Source: a virus
IMG/VR virus record: IMGVR_UViG_3300025030_000080
Span: 1 to 64,000 of that record
Direction: 5' to 3' (one strand)
Length of the DNA stretch: 64,000 nt
Position numbers and translations under genes: made by a program. The notes below the pieces were generated by a model that was not told where the DNA came from, made no database searches, and worked only from the letters and a program-made list of their open reading frames with translations. Of this stretch, positions 50,316 through 58,721 are shown one piece after another (position 1 is the stretch's first letter; every line of letters starts with the position of its first letter).

Positions 50316-50389
50316 TCTATGATCTCTACTGTTAGATGGTGTTCGAAGGTTTTCTATTCTAACGTATTCTATATATCTTTTCTTTAGAA

Positions 50390-53215
50390 TCATTTCCCCT
50401 CCGCTAACATTATTTTACGGGCGTCATTTTGTATCTTTTTTACAAATGTAGGAACGAACATCGTTTTCAAAACTTCGGTTTTCTCTATAACGTCTTGTAA
50501 AGATTTGATTCCTTTTTCATAGAGTTTCCGCGCTTTAACACCACCGATCCCTGGAATTTTTACGAGGGGGATCATTTCCTCCGGTATTCCGTATTGAATT
50601 CTGATCGGGAGGATCTTCCAAAACTCCCCACGATCCCATCTACCATGTCGAGAATCTATCAAGGATAGAGCTTGAACAAGACGATGGATATCATATTTAA
50701 TTGTTCGGGCGTTCGCTTTCAAAACTCCTTCTAACTCGTTCCCTTGAAGAAGTCCGTAAGCTGCAAGAGAAAAATGAACGGCATCAGAGGCCATTAATCC
50801 CCGGTTACGGAGTTTCCACTTCATTTCGTCGGCTTCACTTTGAATTTCTCTAGGGATATATCCCCAGTCATTGTTTGGAGAATCCGTAAGTGCCCAAGAA
50901 ATAGATAGATCGTCTATTATCGGTTTCGTATAAGACCATCCACAATATCCACAACATATTTTGGGCTCTGTTATAATATTTGGTAATTTACAAGCTGGAC
51001 AAATATCGTTCGTCTTGGGAGTTCCAAATAATTGATTCCAATTTTTGTACCATGCATATATGGTATAGGGATCGTAGTATAACCATCCAGATACTTGCCC
51101 CAACCCCGTCAGAGTATAGTGAGTGCCTTTGTTGATTACCATTTCCATTTGTTCTAAATCATCTAGTAGACCTTTGGCATCGTGAATAGTAAATTCTTCT
51201 CCTTGAAAATAAGCAAGGGATCTTGAATACCAAATAAGTAAACTTTTTGGATCGGTTATTACTCTATTTTGAATTTCCGCCAAAACGTGAAATGCTAGAA
51301 CTTGGTGGGTTTTCAAAACAGATAAAGTTGGACGGGGGTTTCTAAAAACCTCTTTCCACGTTTCTGTAGTTCCTTCTGGAATTATTAGATATACAAATCC
51401 TGAATCATCAATTCCGAAACGACCGGCGCGACCGGATTCCTGCAAAATATCTAATTCGTCCACTTCGGAAAGGCCCCTATGAACTCCCACTATAATTACG
51501 TTTCTGGCTGGTAAATTCCTCCCGTATGCCAAAGTGCTTGTTGAAATCAATACTCTTAATCCTCCTGATCTATTAGAAAAAGATGATTCTATACCGGACC
51601 TTTCTGTACTATCTAAATCTGCATTATGAAATATAGATTCTATGCCTTCATCTTTGAGTTTACTAACAATGTTCCTACCAGTTCCTTTATCATGAACGAA
51701 TACGAGAAACTTTTCATTTGGTTTACTTTTAATTATATCAATAGTTAATTTTCTTTTTGCTTCTTGAGATGATTGGTAACTTTCTCCTCCAAATCTATTT
51801 CTTTCTATTTTGTATTCTACATAATGCATTTGTAATTGTACTGGTCTCCAAGTAGAAAATATAACTTTGGTTTCTTTTTGATTCAATTTTATTAGCCAAG
51901 CCCCTAATTGGTCTACATTAGGCATTGTAGCAGAAAGTAGTATCAATCTTGCTTTTTTGTTAATTGAGGTAAATCGCATAAGTCCTGTTTCGATTGCATG
52001 TCCACGAGTGGCCAGCCCAATAACATGAGATTCGTCCGTTACTACTAATCCAATATCTAATATCCAATCGTATTTTTCTGTTTCTGCTCTTCTAGTAACG
52101 GAGTCTAATAATTCAGAGGTACAGATTATTATATTTGCTGTTCTGGCTTCTAACATTTGTTTTTCTCTTTCGTTAGGACTCCAAAGTGTATCCCCAGTTA
52201 ACATTAATATTTTTTTGTCAGGAAAACGAATTTTCCAATCCTCGAATTTTTCTGCAGAAAGGGATTTTAACGGTGAGGTGTATAAAACTTTCATATTTCC
52301 TAGTAAACATTCTTCCATAATTATCTCCGCAAGAATCGTCTTTCCGCTACTAGTATTTGCACCTACTGATATGTTGCAATCATCCCCTCTAAACGGGTAC
52401 ACTAAACTTTGAACGGGATTAAACTTTTCAAACTTGTAAGGGTATCCAGTAGTCGGGATTAATTCCATCCCCGGAGTGTCGGATACTACTGTTATGTTAT
52501 CGTATTTACTGGGTTGATTTTGACGATCTCCTATAACCGTGAGTTCCCCTCCGTTTCCGTTTTCTACAGGGGCGTCGCACACTTTGATCGGGGTTTCGTC
52601 TTCATTTTCGTCAGCCCCCGGTTCTCTGATTTCTTCTTCGACTTCAATAAAAGTGGGATCATAGACCCAACCTTTTGATAGGATTTTCGCCTCCATCGTT
52701 TGATACCCTTTTGGAGATATTTCTCCCAAGACGTAGGCAAGTTGCCCGTCTGTTAAACTTTTGTACTTTTCCAATCCCGTGAGAAGATTTTCTGCAAACG
52801 TAGGGTTAGATGAAATCCTGACTGTTTCTTTTAATACGGATTTAACATATCCCCAGTCAATTATGGAAACGTTTGGGGCATCGTTCATGAAAAGTAAAAT
52901 TCCTGCCATAATACGTTGGGCGACGGATTCCTTACTGGTGACTCTGTAAACTCTTTTCCCTTTGCCTAACGGTCTATCATCCCGACTGTTCCAGAGGACA
53001 AGTCGGATGGCATCTTCGCCAACTCCTCTTGTTTTATTTGTTCGTTTATCAACGCTAGAGTATACCATAATTTTAATTATTGGATGAGAAGTTTTCAATA
53101 AATATTGATACTCTTGGGATCTGGAGTTTTCGTATGGTTCTGCCCCTAAATCATATTTTTTGAATATTCCTTCTTCGAAATCTTCTTTGGATAACTCAAT
53201 GTATTCAGTGGCCAT
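50390..53215 (-). CDS. Ski2-like SF2 helicase with added N-domain and HhH
   Basis: A 941-residue helicase. Residues 1-200 form an extra domain (GVGEDAIRLVLWNSRDDRPLG near 64). The SF2 core has motif I GANTSSGKT (285-293), motif Ia YTSPLKSL, motif II DESH, motif III LLSATMP, IV-VI with VLISTSTLAYGRNLPA and QESGRAGRFG. Then a winged-helix region, a zinc knuckle CPACKLP...CCGYCGW and a C-terminal HhH (VKIPGIGGVKARKLYEKG). This resembles Hel308/Ski2-like fork-remodelling helicases. It probably acts on stalled forks or recombination. The protein is unusually long for a phage helicase. Confidence 0.88.
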   Translation of the reverse strand: MATEYIELSKEDFEEGIFKKYDLGAEPYENSRSQEYQYLLKTSHPIIKIMVYSSVDKRTNKTRGVGEDAIRLVLWNSRDDRPLGKGKRVYRVTSKESVAQRIMAGILLFMNDAPNVSIIDWGYVKSVLKETVRISSNPTFAENLLTGLEKYKSLTDGQLAYVLGEISPKGYQTMEAKILSKGWVYDPTFIEVEEEIREPGADENEDETPIKVCDAPVENGNGGELTVIGDRQNQPSKYDNITVVSDTPGMELIPTTGYPYKFEKFNPVQSLVYPFRGDDCNISVGANTSSGKTILAEIIMEECLLGNMKVLYTSPLKSLSAEKFEDWKIRFPDKKILMLTGDTLWSPNEREKQMLEARTANIIICTSELLDSVTRRAETEKYDWILDIGLVVTDESHVIGLATRGHAIETGLMRFTSINKKARLILLSATMPNVDQLGAWLIKLNQKETKVIFSTWRPVQLQMHYVEYKIERNRFGGESYQSSQEAKRKLTIDIIKSKPNEKFLVFVHDKGTGRNIVSKLKDEGIESIFHNADLDSTERSGIESSFSNRSGGLRVLISTSTLAYGRNLPARNVIIVGVHRGLSEVDELDILQESGRAGRFGIDDSGFVYLIIPEGTTETWKEVFRNPRPTLSVLKTHQVLAFHVLAEIQNRVITDPKSLLIWYSRSLAYFQGEEFTIHDAKGLLDDLEQMEMVINKGTHYTLTGLGQVSGWLYYDPYTIYAWYKNWNQLFGTPKTNDICPACKLPNIITEPKICCGYCGWSYTKPIIDDLSISWALTDSPNNDWGYIPREIQSEADEMKWKLRNRGLMASDAVHFSLAAYGLLQGNELEGVLKANARTIKYDIHRLVQALSLIDSRHGRWDRGEFWKILPIRIQYGIPEEMIPLVKIPGIGGVKARKLYEKGIKSLQDVIEKTEVLKTMFVPTFVKKIQNDARKIMLAEGK
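52568..52581. repeat. 14-bp repeat CAGGGGCGTCGCAC, copy 2
   Basis: Coding copy of the repeat inside the helicase gene, read as CDAPV on the minus strand. Confidence 0.6.
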
Positions 53216-53236
53216 TCTGGCCCTCCTTTAATTTCC

Positions 53237-53449
53237 CTAATATCTTTTGGTATTAGTATTATCAAATACTATACAAGCATCTGCTATGGAATCTAAAACA
53301 GTTATTTTTACTACCAATGTTCTGTTTATTTGTATTCTAGCCCATTTAATGGCTTCTTTTTTGGAAATTAAGAATTTTAATTTATTTATGCAAACATAAT
53401 ATTTCTTTTTTCTTTCCCCCACTTGAGAATATACTAAATATTCTATCAT
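53237..53449 (-). CDS. Unknown small protein
   Basis: A 70-residue basic protein (QVGERKKKYYVCINKLKFLI) with a strand-rich second half. No family recognised. 4-base overlap with the upstream gene. Confidence 0.6.
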   Translation of the reverse strand: MIEYLVYSQVGERKKKYYVCINKLKFLISKKEAIKWARIQINRTLVVKITVLDSIADACIVFDNTNTKRY

Positions 53450-53823
53450 TTTTTCCTCCTTGTACTTTTAATAATTTCCACCTTTCGGTTGAATCGGGTT
53501 CCTACTGGCCAAATATCGCATTTTAATAAGCAATTTAAAAAATAATCTTCAACTTCTTCTTTTTCTTCAGGTTTTGTCAAAAACCCTTTTTCATTTACGG
53601 GATAGAAAAATAGACGATCATCTCCAATAAAATGTCTGGATATAAATTTCCCTGTTTTTGAAGGAATATAGGTTATCTTGAGAGTCCCATATTTTTTGGG
53701 GTAACGTTCTATTTCATTTATATCTTGATAATCATATGGAACTTGACTTATAGTACCTTCTACTTCAGATTGCCATGAAGGATCTTTTCTTTTTTTGTGC
53801 ACTATAAACGAAGGTCTTTTCAT
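53446..53823 (-). CDS. Unknown protein
   Basis: A 125-residue strand-rich protein (YGTLKITYIPSKTGKFIS; RLFFYPVNEKGF). C-terminal EIIKSTRRKK is basic. No family recognised. Confidence 0.6.
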   Translation of the reverse strand: MKRPSFIVHKKRKDPSWQSEVEGTISQVPYDYQDINEIERYPKKYGTLKITYIPSKTGKFISRHFIGDDRLFFYPVNEKGFLTKPEEKEEVEDYFLNCLLKCDIWPVGTRFNRKVEIIKSTRRKK

Positions 53824-53833
53824 ATTCCCTCCT

Positions 53834-54034
53834 TTAACACTCCGTTGGAAACCAACTTTTTACTTTTTGAATCACATATGTTTCTTTTCTATTTGTAAAT
53901 GTTTTTTCATACCATTCTTGTTTCTCCTTTGCTTCTTTTTCAGTTGAGAAAGCAGACATGACTATAAATTCTTTTCCTCTTCCTTTTATTTTCCACCATC
54001 CCACCAACCATATATCTCTTCTTTCTAATTTCAT
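53834..54034 (-). CDS. Unknown small protein
   Basis: A 66-residue protein (DIWLVGWWKIKGRGKEF; STEKEAKEKQEWYEKTF) resembling small phage proteins with a strand-strand-helix layout. No family recognised. Confidence 0.6.
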   Translation of the reverse strand: MKLERRDIWLVGWWKIKGRGKEFIVMSAFSTEKEAKEKQEWYEKTFTNRKETYVIQKVKSWFPTEC

Positions 54035-54041
54035 ATTCTTC

Positions 54042-54251
54042 TTACTTAACGTCTGATCTTCTCAAAATTTCTTTAACCACTAATCCTAAAGCCAAAGTAT
54101 TTCCTGCTAAATTTTCTATTGCACTTTCTAATCCTTCTAAGGATCTATCATATCCTCCCATTCCTTGAATAGCATCTACATCAGAAATAATTTCATCCGT
54201 CATGGCAATTAGTCCATTTTTACTTAAAGATTTAAGTATATTATTATTCAT
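54042..54251 (-). CDS. Unknown small helical protein
   Basis: A 69-residue protein starting MNNNILKSLSKNGL. I use this ATG because it lies right behind the TAA of the upstream gene; a longer frame lacks an SD. Helical with Ala/Leu-rich end (ENLAGNTLALGLVV). Confidence 0.55.
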   Translation of the reverse strand: MNNNILKSLSKNGLIAMTDEIISDVDAIQGMGGYDRSLEGLESAIENLAGNTLALGLVVKEILRRSDVK

Positions 54252-54253
54252 AT

Positions 54254-54547
54254 TTATCTTAACCAAAGACATACGAATGAGGGATTATCATAAAACTTAG
54301 AACTGGTAGATGCTAATATTTTTCCAGTTTTATTATTACATCCAATAGACCAAATCCAATTTTCTGTATCAGCATCGCAATAATCTGCTCCTTCAGTAAA
54401 TTGAGTAAGGATATAATCCCCCTCTTTTGTCTTCTTACAATGGGATAAATCAATACATTCTCCAGAGGTTAATTTTTCCGCCATTCTGAGATTACTTAGT
54501 CTACTCCACCTTGGGGCTATAGTTCTGTTCATAGGATTTTTTTTCAT
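54254..54547 (-). CDS. Unknown protein with three cysteines
   Basis: A 97-residue protein, strand-rich, Cys near ECIDLSHC and ENWIWSIGCNNK. Possible small metal or disulphide protein. No family recognised. Confidence 0.6.
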   Translation of the reverse strand: MKKNPMNRTIAPRWSRLSNLRMAEKLTSGECIDLSHCKKTKEGDYILTQFTEGADYCDADTENWIWSIGCNNKTGKILASTSSKFYDNPSFVCLWLR

Positions 54548-54927
54548 TTTACCCTCCTATAGTGGGGAACTCCATTTTTTATGATCAATTCTACTTTTTC
54601 CTTATTTACCAACTTTCCCATTACTGCTCCCCAAATAGATTTACTGAAAGTTCGAGGAGTTTTAACTCCTTTTCTAATACTTTCCATGGTAATACCCGGT
54701 CCTGAGTCGGGGAGGTTTTCCAAAATAGCATTTCCTAATGGGAATTTTTCCGATCTTTTTGCATACTTCTTTTTAGGTTTTTCTTCTTGAGATGGTTCGA
54801 ATAATATTGCTACCCGGAGTAAAACGTCACTCAATTTTTCATAATGGTATTTATTTAATCCTACCATTAGTAAATAAATTGGAACTTTTATAATAGGATC
54901 AGATTTCTTTTCAATTGATATTTTCAT
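54544..54927 (-). CDS. Winged-helix-like protein
   Basis: A 127-residue protein. The C-terminal half (ESIRKGVKTPRTFSKSIWGAVMGKLVNKEKVELI then NGVPHYRR) looks like a winged helix, following a basic linker KPKKKYAKRSEK. It may bind DNA as a regulator. No family recognised. Confidence 0.6.
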   Translation of the reverse strand: MKISIEKKSDPIIKVPIYLLMVGLNKYHYEKLSDVLLRVAILFEPSQEEKPKKKYAKRSEKFPLGNAILENLPDSGPGITMESIRKGVKTPRTFSKSIWGAVMGKLVNKEKVELIIKNGVPHYRRVK

Positions 54928-55286
54928 GGTAAAAGTTCCTTTTCTAATTTCGCAATTGCTTGGTGAGCCTCTGTTTCTCTCTCCGCATAATTGGCTTTTC
55001 CCACATAAGATATGCTACCATGAGCAGTATGAACCAATTTGTTTATATCATCTTTATATTTTTGTAGAGAAATAAATTTTTCCTTTCTTTCTTCTTGGAT
55101 TTCCCCTTTATCTTTTATTGCTCCTATTAATTCATTTGGCTGGATATAATACATTTTGCTATTATGTATTAATCGGACATTTCTCCATTCTGTAGTTGCT
55201 AAAATGAGAGCTTCTTGGAAACAATCTCCTACAGATACTCCAGGTTTAGCAGATAATTGAATATAAACTAATTCTGTATTTTTCAT
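54924..55286 (-). CDS. Unknown protein
   Basis: A 120-residue protein: mixed front with GVSVGDCFQEALILATTEW and a helical C-terminal half (ETEAHQAIAKLEKELLP). 4-base overlaps on both sides. No family recognised. Confidence 0.6.
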   Translation of the reverse strand: MKNTELVYIQLSAKPGVSVGDCFQEALILATTEWRNVRLIHNSKMYYIQPNELIGAIKDKGEIQEERKEKFISLQKYKDDINKLVHTAHGSISYVGKANYAERETEAHQAIAKLEKELLP

Positions 55287-55651
55287 TTAACTCCCCCTAT
55301 CATTTCTCTACTTTGAGCAAACTTAATAAGATTTTCAACTTCGTCTTTAGTCCAACGTTTCTTTGCACGATCTCCTAAATCAGTAGGATTTCCATGAAGC
55401 CATTTCTCCGCGAAGTATGAAGCGCAAGTGGATCCAAATCCTTTCTTGATAGAATCTTCATTTTTTAACGTTCTTCCGCAATTTCTACATTTCGGAGTTC
55501 TGTACAAAAGAAAGTCTTTAATATATTGTTTATCTGGTAAAGAACTTTGAACTTTCAATTTGGTAGACCCGCAATACATACAACGAATGTCTAATGGATT
55601 AGAACCAGATTTAAAATCTTTTCCGCACTTTTGACAAGAATATCTTTTCAT
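55283..55651 (-). CDS. Double zinc-ribbon protein with DUF6011-like end
   Basis: A 122-residue protein. A front ribbon CQKCGKDF...RCMYCGS and a back segment CRNCGRTLKNEDSIKKGFGSTCASYF match the DUF6011 pattern (CxxCgrxLxx..S...GxGxxC). Zinc-binding is likely; role unknown. Confidence 0.7.
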   Translation of the reverse strand: MKRYSCQKCGKDFKSGSNPLDIRCMYCGSTKLKVQSSLPDKQYIKDFLLYRTPKCRNCGRTLKNEDSIKKGFGSTCASYFAEKWLHGNPTDLGDRAKKRWTKDEVENLIKFAQSREMIGGVK

Positions 55652-55821
55652 AATATTTTTACCTCCTTGGAATTAAGTAGTTTACCCCATAAGTTCTTCC
55701 AACAATCTGAACAAACTTTCACTTTATTTAGTATTCCATCTTCTACCTCCATTTGAGCGTCTATTAATTTGACTTTATCAATTCCACATATGACGCATTT
55801 ATTTTTTGTTGGATTTGCCAT
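55648..55821 (-). CDS. Zinc-ribbon protein (57 residues)
   Basis: A 57-residue frame with CVICGIDK and VCSDCWKNL, two CxxC knuckles. It overlaps the next gene by 4 bases and has a GGAGGTTAGC SD. Too regular to be chance, so I count it as real. Confidence 0.65.
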   Translation of the reverse strand: MANPTKNKCVICGIDKVKLIDAQMEVEDGILNKVKVCSDCWKNLWGKLLNSKEVKIL

Positions 55822-55830
55822 GCTAACCTC

Positions 55831-56127
55831 CTATTTCATCTCCTCCTGAATAGAATGTCTAGGAGAGAAGAAATCTTTCAATTTTCCAGTATTACGATCA
55901 AGATGTACTCTAATGCCAAATACATCGTGGGCAAAATCAAAATCCTCCGCATCTAAAAGATTAGATAGATGCATAGGGTTTCCATTACAATGGCAAGCAG
56001 CTATATCCATTTGAGCGTCCTTTTCGTCATACTGCCATCCTGCATTATCTGCCATTTTGACTGCTCGATGAGCTATCTTTTCAATGGTGGTTAAATCCTT
56101 TTTAGTAACTTTAAATGTAACGCTCAT
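55831..56127 (-). CDS. DUF6874-like phage protein
   Basis: A 98-residue protein: AHRAVKMADNAGWQYDEKDAQMDIAACHCNG is a pattern repeated in many phages (DUF6874-type), with NLLDAEDFDFAHDVFGI. Unknown function. 4-base overlap with the upstream gene. Confidence 0.75.
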   Translation of the reverse strand: MSVTFKVTKKDLTTIEKIAHRAVKMADNAGWQYDEKDAQMDIAACHCNGNPMHLSNLLDAEDFDFAHDVFGIRVHLDRNTGKLKDFFSPRHSIQEEMK

Positions 56128-56438
56128 ATTCCCCTCCTTTTAATTTGAGATAATGGAACGGGTTTGAAATACCTATCCCTTTCAATACCTAATCCAAACC
56201 TCCCTCTAAATTTGGTTAACTCTTTGAGGGAAAACATTCCTAATTCATCTTCAAACCCTTGAACTAACCCAAAAAAGTAAAAATCCTCCCCCTCTGCAGA
56301 ACCCTCCGTTGCATACCAAGTCCAACTTCCTGTAGGATCGAAGAACTTTACCCAAACGGTGGGATCAGGATTATTTTCCTGACTGTATAATGGGGGCAAC
56401 TTACTCAAAATTTCTTTTGTTAATAGTTTCATGGCCAT
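56124..56438 (-). CDS. DUF2958 protein
   Basis: A 104-residue protein: EILSKLPPLYSQE, VWVKFFDPTGSWTWYATEG, DFYFFGLVQGFEDELGMFSLKEL is DUF2958, a family on phages and mobile elements often beside ArdC-type genes. Function unknown; an ArdC-like gene lies 2.3 kb upstream. Confidence 0.88.
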   Translation of the reverse strand: MAMKLLTKEILSKLPPLYSQENNPDPTVWVKFFDPTGSWTWYATEGSAEGEDFYFFGLVQGFEDELGMFSLKELTKFRGRFGLGIERDRYFKPVPLSQIKRRGI

Positions 56439-56450
56439 TTTATTCCTCCT

Positions 56451-56633
56451 TTACGAATGATTATCTAACAATTCATAGCCATCATCTAAATACATACCTC
56501 GGTGCTCTCCGCATAGGTAGGCACGACGATGAATTTTCTTTGTTATCGGATCTCTTACAATCATGAGATGAACGTCATCGTCATAGTTTTCATGCTCTCC
56601 ATTTCGGCAATCGGCACATCGTTTTTCTTTCAT
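56451..56633 (-). CDS. Small Cys protein
   Basis: A 60-residue protein starting MKEKRCADCRNGEHENY after GGAGTAACGAAA. CADC...LCGEH could bind zinc. Overlap with the upstream gene puts its SD inside that gene. Unknown function. Confidence 0.6.
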   Translation of the reverse strand: MKEKRCADCRNGEHENYDDDVHLMIVRDPITKKIHRRAYLCGEHRGMYLDDGYELLDNHS

Positions 56634-56638
56634 TTTCG

Positions 56639-56833
56639 TTACTCCACGTCGAACCATTTAAAGCAAGTTTGAAGTACGTGATCGTAATCCCCCGACGTAG
56701 CATCATCTTGAAATTCTTTAATTTGTTCTGGAGTTGCTCCTTCTCTTCGGAGTACTCTAATACATCTTCCGATGATACTGAAAGCGTTTCCATCTTCTCC
56801 GGTCAATTTGATCGTCGGTTTTGGCTCAAGCAT
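56639..56833 (-). CDS. Conserved small phage protein
   Basis: A 64-residue protein: LTGEDGNAFSIIGRCIRVLRREG, PEQIKEFQDDATSGDYDHVLQT is a common phage pattern of unknown role (GN-F-I-G-V--aLr--G then SGDYDhvL). Confidence 0.75.
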   Translation of the reverse strand: MLEPKPTIKLTGEDGNAFSIIGRCIRVLRREGATPEQIKEFQDDATSGDYDHVLQTCFKWFDVE

Positions 56834-57029
56834 TTTTCTCTCCTTTCTTCTTTTTAAATTCTTCTTTCAATTCATTTATTCTTTCTCTACTGGTTGCAAG
56901 TATGGGTTGTAAATCATTTACTAATTTCCATGCTTCTAACGTTTTTATATGGTATCTGTGATCTCCTATTATCAAAGTAATCCAATACTTTCTTTTTCTA
57001 TCCTTTTTGTAGGCTTTGGCAGCTATCAT
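56826..57029 (-). CDS. Unknown small basic protein
   Basis: A 67-residue protein starting MIAAKAYKKDRKRKYW after AAGGAGAGGAC. Strand then helix with a highly charged tail (ELKEEFKKKKGEKNA). No family recognised. Confidence 0.6.
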   Translation of the reverse strand: MIAAKAYKKDRKRKYWITLIIGDHRYHIKTLEAWKLVNDLQPILATSRERINELKEEFKKKKGEKNA

Positions 57030-57283
57030 GTCCTCTCCTTCACCACTAACCATATATCATGGGGTCCTTGGCCTATCCAAATTAAACATCCTTGTTCTCT
57101 TTTGCCTTTACGAATTGCTTCTTTTTTATGCTCAAAAGCCCCCAAAAATATTAAATTTTCCTGCCTCAATTCTTCTCTAACGAAAGGACAAGCGATCATG
57201 GATCCATCAATATAATGGTTCCCCGTTATATCCATTGGAATACTTTGGTTGCATCCTATGCAGGAATTTACCGGAATTCTCAT
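57026..57283 (-). CDS. Unknown protein with N-terminal cysteine pair
   Basis: An 85-residue protein: SCIGCNQSIPMD then IDGSMIACPFVREEL, and a basic strand end. Three cysteines suggest a metal site. No family recognised. Overlaps both neighbours by 4 bases. Confidence 0.6.
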   Translation of the reverse strand: MRIPVNSCIGCNQSIPMDITGNHYIDGSMIACPFVREELRQENLIFLGAFEHKKEAIRKGKREQGCLIWIGQGPHDIWLVVKERT

Positions 57284-57747
57284 TTTCCCTCCTCCTCCAT
57301 CAGAAATATTCTCTTCTTCAACTCTTGATCACCATGATCCCCCACTACGTCTGGCGGTACGGAGAATGCTAGGAAGTCCCCAGGGGTATCTCCATCCCCC
57401 TGTCCCGGATAGCAAGGGGAACAGAGAGCACAACGAATTCCCCATTTTGATTGAACAACTTGAACAACATTACTATCCCACCGGACGATAGCGGAGTATT
57501 CTGATTCTTTATCAGGATTGAAAAATCCTTTATCATCTTTTTTGAATCCTATAAGATGAGTATCTGCGTCTATATCTCCACAATCGCATTCCCCTTTTGC
57601 TTGGTAATCTTTACAATTTGCTAAATGTTCTTCTAATGCCATATCAATTCCTGCCCATGCATCATCATCAATGAATTCTAAATTATTTAGTTGAAACACC
57701 CCTGTCGTTGCTACATTTGGGTCTACGTGAATTCCGTAATGATTCAT
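57280..57747 (-). CDS. Cys-rich protein
   Basis: A 155-residue acidic protein. CDCGD, RCALCSPCYPGQGDGDTPGD is a pattern seen in phage small zinc proteins. Function unknown. SD GGAGGTAAAA before ATG. Confidence 0.65.
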   Translation of the reverse strand: MNHYGIHVDPNVATTGVFQLNNLEFIDDDAWAGIDMALEEHLANCKDYQAKGECDCGDIDADTHLIGFKKDDKGFFNPDKESEYSAIVRWDSNVVQVVQSKWGIRCALCSPCYPGQGDGDTPGDFLAFSVPPDVVGDHGDQELKKRIFLMEEEGK

Positions 57748-57758
57748 TTTTACCTCCT

Positions 57759-57953
57759 TTACTTGTTATCAAATTTTGCCCATCCTATCGAGTTTCCATT
57801 ATCATCCCAAAGAATGATAGTCTTTGGAAGTTTTATTCCTTCCTCTTCTATCTCATTGGCTTTGTTTTGAATCTGTAATAATACTTGGTTTAATGCCTTC
57901 GAATAGTTATCAACGAATGATGAATTTCCCGTCTGAATCTTAATTGTTATCAT
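57759..57953 (-). CDS. Unknown small protein
   Basis: A 64-residue protein (VDNYSKALNQVLLQIQNKANE; IILWDDNGNSIGWAKF), helix then strands. No family recognised. Overlaps the upstream gene by 14 bases. Confidence 0.6.
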   Translation of the reverse strand: MITIKIQTGNSSFVDNYSKALNQVLLQIQNKANEIEEEGIKLPKTIILWDDNGNSIGWAKFDNK

Positions 57954-58125
57954 TTTTCTCCTCCCTTAAAGGTCCGTACCCCAATGGATTAAAATCTTTT
58001 GCCTTCCCTTTATCACATCTTGGACAAGGAAGTTCTAAATCATTAGGGAGGAATCCCACTATATATTTACAATGGGGACACTCCCAACGAAAGCAGAAAA
58101 CGTTACTTGATGGTTTATTTGACAT
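57940..58125 (-). CDS. Zinc-ribbon protein
   Basis: A 61-residue protein with ECPHCKYIVGF and LPCPRCDKGKA, two CxxC knuckles 18 residues apart, a simple zinc ribbon. Unknown role. One-base overlap with the upstream gene. Confidence 0.65.
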   Translation of the reverse strand: MSNKPSSNVFCFRWECPHCKYIVGFLPNDLELPCPRCDKGKAKDFNPLGYGPLREEKNDNN

Positions 58126-58376
58126 TATTTTCTTCTCTTTGGTTGAATAGCATCTGCCACTAAATCAGATGGAGCATAAATCCATTTTCTTCCCCCAGTG
58201 TCGATTCTGTTAAAGGGAATACCTTTACATTCCCTTATAGTTTCGGCACATCTGTTTTCTACCGCGTGAATGAGAGCAGTAATTCCGTTCCGAAGTTTTT
58301 TTTCCATCGCAGGAGTAATGCGAATATCTTTGCGAATAAAATCTACTAATTCTTTTTCTTCCTTTAATTTTATCAT
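58125..58376 (-). CDS. Unknown protein
   Basis: An 83-residue protein, mostly helical front (LRNGITALIHAVENRCAETI), basic end (DAIQPKRRK). No family recognised. Confidence 0.6.
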   Translation of the reverse strand: MIKLKEEKELVDFIRKDIRITPAMEKKLRNGITALIHAVENRCAETIRECKGIPFNRIDTGGRKWIYAPSDLVADAIQPKRRK

Positions 58377-58721
58377 TTATAGAACCTCCGTTAGAATACG
58401 CCAGGATTTGAGAGTGCGTTCTTCATTGAATATAGCCTCAATTGGAATACCAATTAGTTTCTGCGTTTTATTCACTTTGGCTTCGAAAAGGGTCCTGTCG
58501 ATAAATCGCATTACCTTATCAAATGATTTACTTCTGTCGTCCTCTGTCCACTTTGTATGCTCAGTCCACTTTATCAGGGAAGGACTCCAGGTACATTCAC
58601 TAGTACAAACCCCCCATCCTTGCCCACTTAGAGTTATATGAACCCCAAGCATTGCATCTTGGTACCCCCCAATACCTACGTCAAACTGACCAATTTTTCC
58701 CAATTCCTTGTACTCTGTCAT
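58377..58721 (-). CDS. Unknown conserved phage protein
   Basis: A 114-residue protein: DVGIGGYQDAMLGVHITLSGQGWGVCT is a pattern seen in several phages; a helical C-terminus with GIPIEAIFNEERTLKSWRILTEVL follows. It is directly behind the ArdC-like gene with no gap. Confidence 0.65.
   Translation of the reverse strand: MTEYKELGKIGQFDVGIGGYQDAMLGVHITLSGQGWGVCTSECTWSPSLIKWTEHTKWTEDDRSKSFDKVMRFIDRTLFEAKVNKTQKLIGIPIEAIFNEERTLKSWRILTEVL

Noticed and set aside
50293-50389. 44-codon frame starting with ATG and a strong SD just behind the Ski2-like gene
   Set aside because: It runs into tRNA-Met and ends within it, and has no recognisable protein features; most likely chance, though the SD is good.
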